A DNA stretch of 64,000 nucleotides, taken from Zygnema cylindricum (lineage: Eukaryota > Streptophyta > Zygnematophyceae > Zygnematales > Zygnemataceae). Position numbers and translations under genes: made by a program. A model generated the notes under the pieces. That model saw nothing but the letters and a program-made list of their open reading frames with translations, made no database searches and was not told where the DNA came from. Shown here in pieces: positions 36,214 through 47,484 of this stretch (position 1 is the stretch's first letter; the number at the start of each line of letters is the position of its first letter). The stretch spans positions 1 through 64,000 of the forward strand of contig JBBHKE010000579.1 in NCBI GenBank assembly GCA_037447655.1, read 5' to 3'.

Positions 36214-39200
36214 TTGACGGTGTCATGTCCCGATCAGCAATGTTACTCTTGCGGCAAATGGGGGCACTTAAGTTCTCGATGTTATACAAAATCGGAAGGA
36301 GAAGTTGGAGGCGGTAGAGGAGGACTTAATGGAGGCCGTGGTGGCTTTAACGGCGCCCGCGAAAGAGGCCGCATAGGCAGTCGAGGAAGAGGACGCTTTG
36401 GAGGCCGTGGTGGTGGCCGTGGTGGTGGCCGTTTTGGCGGTCAAGGACATTTTTTCGGAGACGGTGGATATGAAGGGACGAGGAAGAGGAAGAAGGTGCT
36501 CAGATTTTCACTTGTCTCAACCTCTCGGTTAATTCATCTACGGAAAACGGAAATACTCTAGAAATCTATAAATTTCAACATAGGGAACGCGACAAATTGT
36601 AATTATTGGCTTATTCCGTCGTACATTGATTTAATTTGTACTTTTTCGGTGACGGGCGAGCATGGTTTGTCGCGAAAAATCAAGATTCGGTCAATTTTTT
36701 TTTTCGTAAATGACTGTCGGTTAACGGTTAACAATTTTGGAGCGTGACAAAACTCGGTCGGGCGTCGGTTACTCAGATTTTGAAAAAAAAAAAAACGGTC
36801 GGTTTCGGGTATGAAAATTTTTGACTTTTGCGACCTCTGCGTCACAGTAACCGGTACGGGTGGTAGTGTATATGCTCTTGGAGATTCGACAATTCGCATT
36901 GTTAATAAAAAATGAGTCATCATTGGTGAAGGGGAAGTTACGGAAAATATGCATAGTCGATTAGTTTGGCGGCGGTCTAAGGTTAATGCACATCCGAATA
37001 TGATTTTGAATCAAATTTCAGAATTTAAAGGTGATTTAAGTCTTTGGCATCGCCGAATGTGTCATACATCCGAGGGAAACCTAAGGAGGATGATCAAAAC
37101 CGGTTGTGTGAGAGGGTTAGATTTGGCTTCGGGTGAAAAATTTAATTGATGTGAGGGATGTAGTCAAGGGAATCAAATTCGAAAACTTCATCCACCGAAA
37201 GATATCAAGTTTCGGTCCTCTCATCCCCTTGATTTAATCCACATTGATTTGTGTGGACATATAAAACCGAAAAGTATTGGTGGAAATCGGTACATGATGG
37301 TCATTGTCGATGATTACTCACGTTTCTCATGGGTGATCCTTTTAAAACATAAATCTGAAGCATTAGAGAGGTTTAAGGAGTGGCACATCATGGCGGAACG
37401 AGAATGTGAACGAAAATTGAAATCCGTTCGTTCGGATAATGGCGGTGAATTTATTGCTTTTGATGGATATTGTCGAGAATGGGGGATTAAACATCAATAT
37501 ACGGCATCTTACTCCCCGGAATCAAATGGAGTGGCTGAACGCAAAAATCGGACTCTCGAAGAAATGGTATGAGCTATGGTGCATGCATCCGGTCGTTCTA
37601 TTTCACTTTGGAGAGATGTTCTCTTAACCGCCAATTATATATGTAATCGTCGACTTACTTCCATCTCAGGCGATAAGACACCTTATGAGTTGTGGTACGG
37701 ACGGAAACCAACTCTACATCACTTGCGGATATGGGGATGTCATGTTACCGTATATGTTGAATCACAAAATCGACGAGGAAAATTTGCATCGAGAAGTTGG
37801 TCGGGAAATTTTGTAGGATATAGCACGTGAGGGAATCTTTACCGAATTTATGATCCCTCACGGCATATGATTATTGAATCACGAAATGTTAATTTCCACG
37901 AGGACCTGAAATCTGTAATTGAAGAATTGGCAAAATTGCGAAGAAATTTGGATTTTCATGAAGAAGCCGAAACCTCAAATTTCCCGGACATTGAGGAGTC
38001 GGATGATGAAATAGAGGCTGATTTGGATGTCAATAATAAGAGGGGGAAACGAAATCTGGGCATTGAAGAAGAAATTGACAACATTGACATTGAATCGCGA
38101 CATTCAAATTCTCGAATGTCATCCGAATCACGGAATTCTACAAATTCAAAATCTTCCTCTTCAAGTCAAACTGAACTGGATAAAGATAAGGAGTCGGATG
38201 TTAATTTACGAACAAGTACACGAGAAACTAAGGGGAGAAAACCGGCTAGATTGTCTTTTGACCGAAAAGGAGGAAATGTTGAAAACTCACATTAATTCAT
38301 TTCGGCGACTAAGGAGGAGGATTTCCTCCTTTAGCAATCACTTTGTGAGAACTCAATTGGTGACCCCCGATCATACTCTGAAGCAAGAAATTCGGGTGAT
38401 TGGAAGTCGAAATGGCAACCGGCATGGGAGAAAGAATATAAGTCCATTGTCGAAAATCGAACATTTGAGGAAGTTGATTTACCGGAAGGGGAAAATGCGA
38501 TCGATGCGAAGTGGATTTTCAAGACAAAAACTGGAGCTTCTAGAGAAGTAATTAAGTATAAGGCTAGACTAGTGTGCAAGGGTTTTCAGCAAGGGGAAGG
38601 AATTGATTTTCCAGAGACATATGCGCCAGTCGTAAAATTTAACTCTTTGCGGATGATTATTGCAATTGCGGCACTTGGAAAGAAACACATCCATCAAATG
38701 AATGTCGAAACCGCGTTCTTAAACGGCGAGCTTGAGGAAGAAGTGTATATGAAGGTCCCGGAGGGAGTTACCTCAAAGGAAGGGAAGGTATGGCGCCTGA
38801 GGAAGTCTTTGTACGGATTAAAGCGAGCGCCTCGTACTTGGTATCTACGATTACATTCGGTACTAACCGATTACGGATTTAGACGGACTACATCAGATTT
38901 GGGAGTTTATATTAAAGGGAAAGGAGAAGATCAAATTATCTTCTCAGTTTATGTTGATGATTTTCTGATGACTTCTGACAGTCTGCAGAAAATCAATGAA
39001 CTGAAGGCTTATTTGGGCCTTCACTTTAAGGTGACCGATATGGGAGAAGTCCGGTACATTTTGGGGATAGAGGTGATTCGTCACCCTAACGTTGACATCA
39101 AATTGAGCCAAGCTCAATATTGCAGGGAAGTTCTGACACGGTTTGGTATGCTGAATGCAAAACCGATTTCTACTCCTTTGGATCCGAAAATGCAGATTCG

Positions 39201-39804
39201 GAAATTTGAGGAGGAAAAAGATGTTGAAGTTCGGTATCGAGAAGCGATCGGAAGCTTGATGTATCCCAGTGTGGGTAGAAGGCCTGACATATCGGCAGCA
39301 GTCTCTGTCGTCAGCCGATATTGTCATGCGCCGAAGAAGGCTCACTAGGAAGCCGTGAAACACATATTTCGATACTTGGCCGGTATGGTTGACATCGGCC
39401 TATTATTTCAATCGAGTGGAAGTCTGGAGTGTACTGCTTCCTGGAGTTCGCGTCTGCAACCAACAATTGCGTTAAGTTCGACGGAGGCTGAATATATGGC
39501 GGCTTGCCATGCCGCTAAAGCATCAATTTGGTTAAAAGAGATGCTCAGTGAATTAAAGATTTCAATTGGCTGCTTGCAGATTTTTACGGATAGCATGAGC
39601 TCCATGGCGCTTGTTAAAAATCCAGTATTTCACAAGCGTACGAAGCAGATCCGTATTCAGTGGCATTTTGTACGCGATTTGGTCACCTCAAAAGAAGTGG
39701 AGTTTGTGTTCGTGTCGACTTTGGAAGAAGCCGCAGATTTACTAACTAAAGCAGCTACCTATGATGTGTTTGTCAGAGGGCGTCCAAAGTTAGGATTAGC
39801 GTAA
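36214..39804 (+). pseudogene. Copia pol region (protease remnant, integrase, RT, RNase H) with stops
   Basis: One reading frame throughout. Order: CCHC knuckles and RGG tail to 36561; a protease region (36562-36948) full of stops with no intact DSG/DTG motif; HHCC zinc-binding and integrase core 37030-37830 (LWHRRMCH, HIDLCG, VRSDNGGEF, SPESNGVAERKNRTLEEM, carrying the D-D-E residues); acidic linker; RT 38400-39348 (KARLVCKGFQQ, QMNVETAFLNGELEEEVYM, YVDDFLMTSD); RNase H-like 39355-39804 (ALSSTEAEYMAA). In-frame stops lie at 37147 (TGA), 37570 (TGA), 37828 (TGA), 38293 (TAA), 38332 (TAG) and 39346 (TAG). RNase H lacks about 30 residues between SLECTA and SWSSRLQ, removing the first catalytic Asp region. 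Non-functional copy. Confidence 0.9.
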
Positions 39805-39832
39805 AATTTTATAATTACAGCTTTTCCACTTC

Positions 39833-39843
39833 GAAGAGGGGGA
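39833..39843 (+). promoter_or_regulatory. Polypurine tract of the copia element
   Basis: GAAGAGGGGGA immediately before the 3' LTR; the expected plus-strand priming site. Confidence 0.8.
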
Positions 39844-39844
39844 T

Positions 39845-40356
39845 TGTTATGATTCGTTGTGGAAATGAATTGTTACGTCCTGCGTGTCGTCTCAGTTCCA
39901 GTTTTGCTGGTTTGTTTTACTTCAATGTGTGGATTCAGTTTGGCGTCATTTGATTTAAGTTGGCGTCTTATGAGTTGCTAGTTGTTCGTCTGTTGCATAT
40001 TGTCCGGTGCGGTTTATGATGCTATTTAGTGCGTGTTTCGCTTTCAGTGCACGCCATTCAGTTTCGGCGCACACTGCCTGTATTAGGCTCACGTTCGTCT
40101 ACCTTTGGCACATCTTCATCCGCAGTTTTATCACTAACTGTTAGTGGTAGTTTTATGTCGGTTAGGCAGAAGTATTTTTAGTGAGGAGAGTTGTGTTGTT
40201 TATTATCATCAAGAAGAGAAGGAAGAAATATATGTTGTAAGAAAGTCTTCAATTAAATATATTATTGATTGGGGAATTCTGTGGGCTCCTATCTGAATGC
40301 TTCCGCATGCAATTGTGATTGAATGTTCTCTAGTACACCGTGCTCCATCTCTAACA
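39845..40356 (+). repeat. Copia 3' LTR
   Basis: 512 bp, TGTTATGATT to CTCTAACA. Differs from the 5' LTR by scattered substitutions and a one-base length change. Confidence 0.95.
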
Positions 40357-40554
40357 CTTTATTCACACTAATAATTTCTATACGCTAACAACGATTCACG
40401 GTGTGTCTGCCGGTTCCAAAAGTCGAAAGCTGGCAGTTCCGATTTGGTACGAAAATTTTGCTCGCCAGTTACGGTTGCGTTGACACGTTTCCTTATCTAA
40501 TAAAAGAACATTCGAAATGGTTCCATGTGCACGTGCACATTGCCACGTTTTGAC

Positions 40555-41100
40555 CATAGTTCAAAAGTAGGTGAAAGTAGGCCCATACAATATGCCTATT
40601 GTATGCAAAACATACAATATGCCCTTAAGACCCATATTGTATTGGTCGAAAAATGGAAAAAAATGGTTACAGGGTTGAGTTGCACATCGATCGATAGAGA
40701 ATTAAACGTCATGTCTAAATTTTGAAAAAAAATCGGACAAAAATAATAATTTCTGTGAGTTTTGAGGTAAAACTTTTTTAAACCGTCAGATTAGACGATC
40801 GGACGGTCTCTGATCAAATTAGCGATCTAAGAAGATCACATGAAAAGCCCATAACACAACTTACGAAAGGACTATCTGTCATATTAGCGTCTGCAAATTT
40901 GAACGTCCGCGTGTTTTAGTTCGCTAAAAAATTTCGTCCGTCGGCGTGCGCTGAACTATGATCATACGTCAGATTCGTACGTCCGTACAAGAGTGTCCAC
41001 AGCACACACCCATACAGTATGCCTACTCTACGCGAGTTTAGTGCCAAGTTTTGTGCACCTACCAAAGGCCTACCATAAAAACGCCTACTTTTGAACTATG
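40555..41100. mobile_element. 546-bp hAT-type MITE
   Basis: Inverted termini CATAGTTCAAAAGTAGG (left) and CCTACTTTTGAACTATG (right), with a perfect 8-bp target duplication GTTTTGAC at 40547-40554 and 41101-41108. The 8-bp duplication is typical of hAT transposition. No transposase coding. The interior shares blocks (CCCATACAATATG, CTTAAGACCC, GATCACATGAAAAGCCCATAAC) with the element at 59591-59895, there in the opposite orientation. Confidence 0.9.
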
Positions 41101-41619
41101 GTTTTGACTCCTCCGTGCTTAAAGCGCAGCCTGAAACTTCAAAGCGCGCCGCTGAAATTGCGCTAAATCGGCGCCCTCATAAATTAATGTATACGAAACG
41201 ACAACTGAAACTTGTCAACACTTGTCATCTATTGTACGACACCGTGCGAAATGATTTTGCGACCAATTTGTCGTAGGAAGATGCATACAATCTATGTCAA
41301 TGGACGGTCCAAACAGTTTATTCACATCGAACGATCCTTAATCACTTTCTGCAGCGATTTTGCTCACGTGATGACCTCCCCGAGTTGCACTACGTGACTG
41401 AACTCTGGAGGTCCACTCAGATTCGGTACAAGCAGCTCTCCGGAGACAGTAGTTTTTGAAGTGTACTTTTTCTAAACATATTGGAACACAAAAAAGTTTC
41501 TCCATTCAGCTGCCACGTATCCTCTCCTGCCGCCTTTAGCGGAAGCAAAAAAAGGCAAAAGTGGTCCCATGCCACTCCAATCTGGTGGCACTGAGATTCC
41601 CTACGCCACCTGGCGCATT

Positions 41620-41666
41620 TTTACGCTTGCGTGGGACCCACTTTTACGCTTGCGTGGGACCCACTC
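41620..41666 (+). repeat. Two 24-bp direct copies upstream of the ankyrin gene
   Basis: TTTTACGCTTGCGTGGGACC is repeated perfectly twice about 170-200 bp upstream of the TATA box. A GC-rich element in an AT-rich promoter region; a regulatory role is inference. Confidence 0.7.
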
Positions 41667-41839
41667 CTGCGATTTCTACACCGTCACAAAAAAGATCACG
41701 ATGTTTTCGAGGATCACAATCAAAATTGCTTCTTGCACACCTTCCACGTGGTCCGCCTGATTGAGAAGAAACGTGCCCGCCGGTCTTGTAACTTTTTCCC
41801 TTAGCCCTAAAAGTTCTCCGTTACAATCGCCGTTTGCCC

Positions 41840-41847
41840 TATATAAG
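41840..41847 (+). promoter_or_regulatory. TATA box of the ankyrin-repeat gene
   Basis: TATATAAG about 130 bp upstream of the ATG at 41970, in a pyrimidine-rich context downstream (CTCCTTTTTCCGC) suitable for a start site near 41870. Confidence 0.6.
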
Positions 41848-41969
41848 AATCATCTGCAGACTCCTTTTTCCGCATTCGCTTCGTCTCATCTTTTCAGGCA
41901 AGCAGTGTTGGAACCTTACAGCAGTAAGCTCCTGGTTTTCGTGCACCTCCGATTGTCGCCGTACAAGAT

Positions 41970-44900
41970 ATGGCCAGCCTAAAAAAGATGGCTAGGAATT
42001 CCGTTAAGGTATCTTGTCTTTCCTTTCCTTTTCTATTTCCCTCCCTCTTTTGTGGAAAAAGAGGTTTCGTTTTTTTCCCGCCATTTTTTGCTTTTACACA
42101 GCGCTTTCTATCCTTTCTCCTCGATTTGTTTTTCTCTCTATTGCCAGAGATTCAATCTCTACCGTCCATCGTCTAAACTCAGAAGATCGTGAGAACTGTG
42201 CAGAAGCAGGAATCAGACATCGTTTTTTTACGTAAAGCCATATTACATCAAATTCAAAACAGTTCTGACGTCGAGACCAAAGCTCTAGCTTCGCTTATCT
42301 GCAATAATGTCTCCGAAGAAGAGTTCAATGACGTCATTCAGAAAGGCGCCAGTCCTCATCAGAGCATTCCAGGCAGAGTCAAACACAGCCATTTTTGTCC
42401 TCTACTGTCCTCTCTGTTTTGTCTTCAACCCCAAGATTGAAACCTCCAAGACTGAAAACACTTTCTCACCCTCCCCCCCCACCTCTCTCTCGCTCTCTCT
42501 CGTTCTCTCTCGTCTCTCTCTCTCGTTCTCTCGCTCTCGCTCGCTCTCTCTTCCCCTCTCCCTCTCCCTCCCTCTCTATGCTTCTCTTTTAACGAAAATT
42601 GAAAATACTTCTTCAACACTCCTTCAGAAAGAGAAGGAAGTACATGTGACTGGGTTTATCCCCTTCTTATGCGGTTATTACGTGCTTGAATCATATATGT
42701 GGAGAAGGTTGTCTGACTAACTGGAATGTATAGAAAGGGGAAAGGAGTTTAGTTTTGAAAAAGTACAGATGTGTTTTAGGTTTGGAAAAAGTAGAGATGT
42801 ATTTAGGCTTAAAAAAAGTAGGGATGAGTTTAGGTTTGGAAAAGGTATAGTTTGCGTTCTTTCAGTTGGGTGTACCGCCAAAGTAGTTTGCTGATTTTTT
42901 TTTTCTGTACACTTTTTTCTTTACAGGACCCCTCGGCGGTACGCTTTTCCATTTGGCTGTGACATTTGGTCGATGGGAGGTGTTTGAAACACTCATCAAT
43001 CATGGAGGTTAGACGCTTACCTCTCCTCCCTCTCTCATTTGCCATCCCGCTCACCAGTGAAATCGCTTAGCAATCATGTCGGTTTGACCGCGCGTTCCTT
43101 GGCCCACAGTTCAGTTTGCCATTGTCTTTCTGTCCCTACTTTCTTTTCCATTTTTGCAGTTGATCCTTGCAAGTCAAGGATGTAGGTCTAACTGCTTCTT
43201 TACTTTAGCCCATAGTTCAATTTCACATTTTTTTGTCCCTTGTTTCTTGTTCTTTTTGCAGTTGATCCTTTTGTAGTCAATGATTACGGTGTGACGGCGC
43301 GTTACTTAGCCCAGGTTTTTGACGACTGGAGGTCAGCCCGTGAATTAGAGGTAATTTTTTGTCCTTTCTACACCGGCACTTGGCTTTTGTGCTTCTACCA
43401 TTTCATTAGTCGCATTCATAAACGCGGTGTGTTGCTGTATAGGTGCTGAACTGCTGCTTGTTTAATGGCAATTTCGAAGGTAATGTCTGGAATTGTGCTA
43501 AACTGTTGCCTTTTGTGCCATTTCTCACTTATGTTCTTTAATTTCCTGTCACTTTTTGTTTATATTTCTCCATTTCAATGTAATAATAAGATGTTTGGAG
43601 GGGCTGTCTTTAATTGTTGCAGCGTTACATCGCTGAATTCAGTGGACGTGCGGTGATCTCCAGTGATGCGACTGGCCTTCAGAAAGAACCATTCAGGTTT
43701 GTTTGCTTTTTCTCTTTTGGTTTTGTTTTTTTTTCTTTTGAGCAATTTGTTGTGATGGCATTTTCCTGACCTTTTCATCTTCGGGTTGTTTGTTTCCTTT
43801 TCAGCGATTTTGTGGTTAGTTTTCGTTTACTTTTTCAGATTTGGTTTTGTTTTTTTTTAAGTTTTAGCTGTTTGTTATTGCTCCTTATCCATTTACCGTT
43901 TCTGTTGCATGCTTCTGGTAGTTAATTAAAGATGATTTTGTCCCAACAATGAGGTATTTTAATATTGTATGACACCTAGTTTTGTTTCATGCTGGTGTTT
44001 CCGTCCAGGTGGATGACCATAGTGCCACAAATAGATATCCTTCAAACTGGGAAGGGAAGAGGAAGATTGATGATTTATTTTTATTCCAATACTCGGGTGA
44101 GTGACTCTGACGTTAGTTTCTTTCAAATGGTGTTTTTTGCACTGATTGCTGCAGCTATAGCTACTTTCTATGAGGAAAGTATTAGAGGGGCAAAGTTTAG
44201 AGGAAAGTTTTAGAAAGGAAAAGGTTTCACCTTTGTTTGAGTCCCACAACAAAACTAATGTAGTTGTTGATTTGGCGTTTGTACTTGTGGCAGTCCTTGG
44301 AAGTAGAGAAAGTGATAGATCTGAAAGACTGGAATATGATTGAGTATCGGAGATCATGGAGCATTGTGACCTTCTTAAACAATTTCACTGGTAAGTTAAA
44401 CATCTTCCCCCTCCTGTTCTGTGAACTATTCCAGTGAAAAATTAAACCTTACCTTTTGTCCTTCGTAGACTATTCCAGTTGTAAAATTAACCTTACCCTC
44501 CTCTTTTCCTTCATAAACTATTTTAATGTTAAAGGAAAATCTACCCTCTTTTCCTTCGTAAACTATGTTAGTGTGGTAAAGCAAACCTTACTCTCCTGTC
44601 CTTTGTAAACTATTCACTGGTAAAGTAATCCTTACACCCATTCTGTCCTTCGTGAAAAATCCAGTGGTAAGATAAACCTTATTCTCATTGCTTTACTTAG
44701 ATCTCCACAGCATCTCCTTATCTTACTCAATTTCCGCATTTTAATTAAATTTATCTATAGAATACTAATTTGTTCGATGTTAAACAGTGGTATACTAATA
44801 TAAGGGCCCGAGGCAATGGGAAGAGTGTTTGTTGTTGCAAAAGGTTTAAATTGACATCATTTTGAAATGTTATCAGTTTAAACTGACATCAATGTAAAAT

Positions 44901-45163
44901 GACGTCAGTTGAAAATGACACCAGTTGGAAATGACATTAGTTGAAATTAAGGTCAGTTTACATGCTCTTATTTCGCAGGTGAAAAAATTTATCTAAAATT
45001 GATGACGTCGAACCGCGATGGTGTTGATAAGGTCCATGATGCTTGTCGATCGGCCGTGCCTAATGTTAAAACACTTCAAGTTGTGGAACGGAAATCTCAG
45101 ATTTACATGTCTGTAACTGAAACTGAAAATGAAAATGTAGTAACGTATAATTATCAACAATGA
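41970..45163 (+). CDS. Ankyrin-repeat protein of unknown function
   Basis: Eight exons: 41970-42008, 42183-42372, 42927-43007, 43262-43350, 43623-43696, 44009-44096, 44294-44390, 44979-45163, together 280 residues; all phases agree. Residues ~14-75 are helical; ~76-135 form an ankyrin unit and a second degenerate one (GGTLFHLAVTFGRWEVFETL, INHGVDPFVVNDYGVTARYL). The C-terminal half (~160-260: RLMIYFYSNTRSLEVEKVID, WSIVTFLNNFTGEKIYLKLM, then a final helix) has the strand-rich pattern ending in a helix of a PH-like fold, which is inference. No signal peptide or membrane segment, so probably cytosolic. Most junctions are GT-AG; the intron after 42372 appears to begin GC. A TATA box lies upstream. 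Not recognised as a named family. Confidence 0.75.
42460..42590 (+). repeat. CTCTCTCG-type tract in ankyrin-gene intron 2
   Basis: Polypyrimidine low-complexity stretch, followed at 42730-42850 by about four 31-bp degenerate units containing AAAAAGTAGAGATG and TTTAGG. Confidence 0.8.
43068..43300 (+). repeat. Three tandem copies of the ankyrin exon-4 acceptor region
   Basis: The true exon starts at 43262 after TTTTTGCAG. A copy of intron end plus exon start (TTTTTGCAGTTGATCCTTGC) lies at 43152-43258, and an earlier partial copy of the exon interior (TGACCGCGCGTTCCTTGGCC) at 43070-43110. Unit about 100 bp. The copies have lost the reading frame. Confidence 0.85.
44378..44690 (+). repeat. About seven tandem copies of the ankyrin exon-7 donor region
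   Basis: The real junction is AACAATTTCACTG/GTAAGTTAAA at 44378-44400. Degenerate copies of roughly 50-60 bp follow (AACTATTCCAGTGAAAAATT, AACTATGTTAGTGTGGTAAA, AACTATTCACTGGTAAAGTA and others), spaced by CCTTACCCTCCTTTTCCTTC-like sequence, filling half of the intron. Some keep a GTAA-type donor. Confidence 0.85.
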
Positions 45164-45490
45164 TGAGAAAGTTCTCCAACGAGTCGCAGGACCAAGTTTC
45201 GAACAATTTTTCGATGTTTATTTCGGCGACTTTCCATGTATATAGATTCGAAGAACAAATAATTATCAAGGTCAATAAGACAGTTTTCCAATAAGTCGCA
45301 GGAGAATTTTGGGACGGTTTCTTGAGGTTTTTGGGAACTTTCATGTAAGGTTTGAAGAACAAATAATTTTCGAGGACAATAGGACAGTTTTTCCATAGCG
45401 CAGTTTTTCAATAAGTCCCAGGACAACAACTTTGGGATAAATCTCTCGATGTTTATTTCGGCAACTTTCATGTTCTTAGGTTTGAAGAAT
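45164..45490 (+). repeat. Three ~110-bp tandem units after the ankyrin stop codon
   Basis: Units contain CCAATAAGTCGCAGGA, TTTCGGCGACTTTC and AGGTTTGAAGAACAAATAA. They lie in the presumed 3' UTR. Confidence 0.8.
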
Positions 45491-47284
45491 AAGCTGTATA
45501 TTTTACAAAATTTTCAGTTAGCTTCCATTCGATCGAAACAACCGTGTTCAATAACTTCGACAAAAATTTCGACAAGAAGTTGAATTTCTCACGCAATTTC
45601 TCATGGTGTCCTTTCTTAATATATGATGTGCTCTGATGTGCTGATCTTTGGTTTGCATTAGGTTATATTCTTAAATTGAATGCGTTCATGTCTCTTTACT
45701 ATGGAGATGGTTGAAGGGGACGACATGGGGATTCCGTTCATGTGAAGCTCTTCAAAATAACTTTCTTCCATTTGGGGATTCGTACAAATGTAAATCCTAA
45801 TATGGCAAAATCCTTCCATACATTGTTAACTATTTGGCCAAACTAACTATTGTTTGCAAGTAGTTTACTCTTTTTGGATGTGTTCGTCCTTCAAACGTGC
45901 GATAAATGCCATTTTACTTTTGATTAAACGCATCGTTTTAACCTAAAACCTGCTGTTCGAAAGCCAGATCTGTCTCGTTCGTGATAACTTGACTGTCTTT
46001 TTTTTGTTGTTGACGCATACCTGGAAACATATTGCGGAAAAGAAAAAAGTTAAAACGAAAGCTATGAATTCATGCTAGTACGATTTTAAATTGTATCTGT
46101 CAAATGTGCACTACCCTAGGTAACCCTTCGTACTAAAAATACTGTGAAAAAAAGTGCACACAGCCACACATTTCCAGAGTTCCAAATAAAACTGAAAGAC
46201 CAAATTAAGTGTCTATTGGTTTCCACTCGGGAGGATAAAAAGGGAATTCGGAATGTCGGTAAATCAGAAACGGTACACTACAAATAACCAGAATTGAATT
46301 AGATTGCAGTATCATAGAATAAGTGGAGTACACTAATTTTCCGTCTGCATTATTCTTGGCACTAGTTACAATGCATGATGTAGAATCTGTTTATTCACTC
46401 CAAAGATAAAACAGTAATTCATAAGGCATCCCAAATGAGAAAAATAAAAACAAAAATGAATCCCATGCAGAGGGATGACGCTAAAAACCTCGTTGGATAA
46501 CGAATAGTAGTGAACCTAAGCATATTTTTTCACTTATATTCATCATCATGTTTTGGTCATAAAACTCGATTTTTGGCCATAATTATGTCGAAACATAACC
46601 AAAAGATGACCAAAAAAATAACCAAAAGACAACCAAAAGCAGCTGACTGAAAAAATAACCAAAAGACAACCAAAAGCTGACTGAAAAAATGTCTACAGCC
46701 ACAAAGAGACAAAAAAATCACCAGAGTATGCGATGGTAATCTAAATCAGTGGAGTACAACAAATATCAGATGGATAAAACATGCATCACTACTATTGACT
46801 AAACAATACAAACCCAACATTGTGACAATATTGCACAAAAGTTCATACTTTATTACACCATACTTCTCTACAACACAAGATGCCATACAGCAAAAAAAAC
46901 AAAAAAACAAAAAACACAAGGAAATAGTCAAAGGAAAACTTACTAGCCTTCCGGATTTTCCTGTTTTTAAGGGGACACACAAAAAAGTACTAACGATTAA
47001 TCGACAATAGTGCTTCATTCCTCGGAAAAGGAATAAGTCAACAACACAATCATTGGAAGCTCGGGAAAAACAATCATTGGAAGCTCAGGAAAAACAATCA
47101 ATTTCGTAACCCGATAAAGTATCTTAGTTCAAATTACATATATATATATATAAAAAAGAAAATCTACAAAGGCAAGTACTTTACTGTTTTCAAAATAGTC
47201 ACAACAAACACCCAACCATCTCTAATAACTCTCAAGTAGACTCAAAACAAACCAATCTACTTTGCCCCATTAAGTCACCCTGTC
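45491..47284. other. Intergenic, no gene seen
   Basis: Between the convergent ankyrin and cysteine synthase genes. Contains degenerate AACCAAAAGA repeats at 46590-46690 and an AT microsatellite near 47139-47153. No coding exon recognised. Confidence 0.6.
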
Positions 47285-47462
47285 GAAACTTTTGGTTCGT
47301 ATAAACTTTTAATTTGTATAAACTTCTAATTTGTACAAACTTTTGATTTTGTATAAACTTTTAATTTGTCGAAAACTTTTAATTCGTATAAACTTTTAAT
47401 TTGTCAATAACTTGATTTGTAAAAACTTTTGATTTGTATAAACTTTTGATTTGTATATAAAA
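47285..47462 (-). repeat. 17-bp minisatellite at the 3' end of the cysteine synthase gene
   Basis: Nine or ten degenerate units of TATAAACTTTTAATTTG type end just downstream of the stop codon at 47485, in the presumed 3' UTR. Confidence 0.85.
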
Positions 47463-47484
47463 AACACAACTGATAAAAGTGTCC

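Larger units (their letters stand above)
34455..40356 (+). mobile_element. Ty1/copia LTR retrotransposon, full length but decayed
   Basis: Flanked by a perfect 5-bp target duplication, CTTTA (34450-34454 and 40357-40361). It has two LTRs of 513 and 512 bp starting TGTTATGATT and ending CTCTAACA, a PBS after the 5' LTR and a polypurine tract before the 3' LTR. The gene order gag, protease region, integrase, reverse transcriptase, RNase H is diagnostic of copia (integrase before RT). The LTRs differ at roughly ten positions, so insertion is fairly recent, yet the coding region carries a gag frame change, several in-frame stops and a deletion in RNase H, so this copy cannot be autonomous. Confidence 0.95.
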
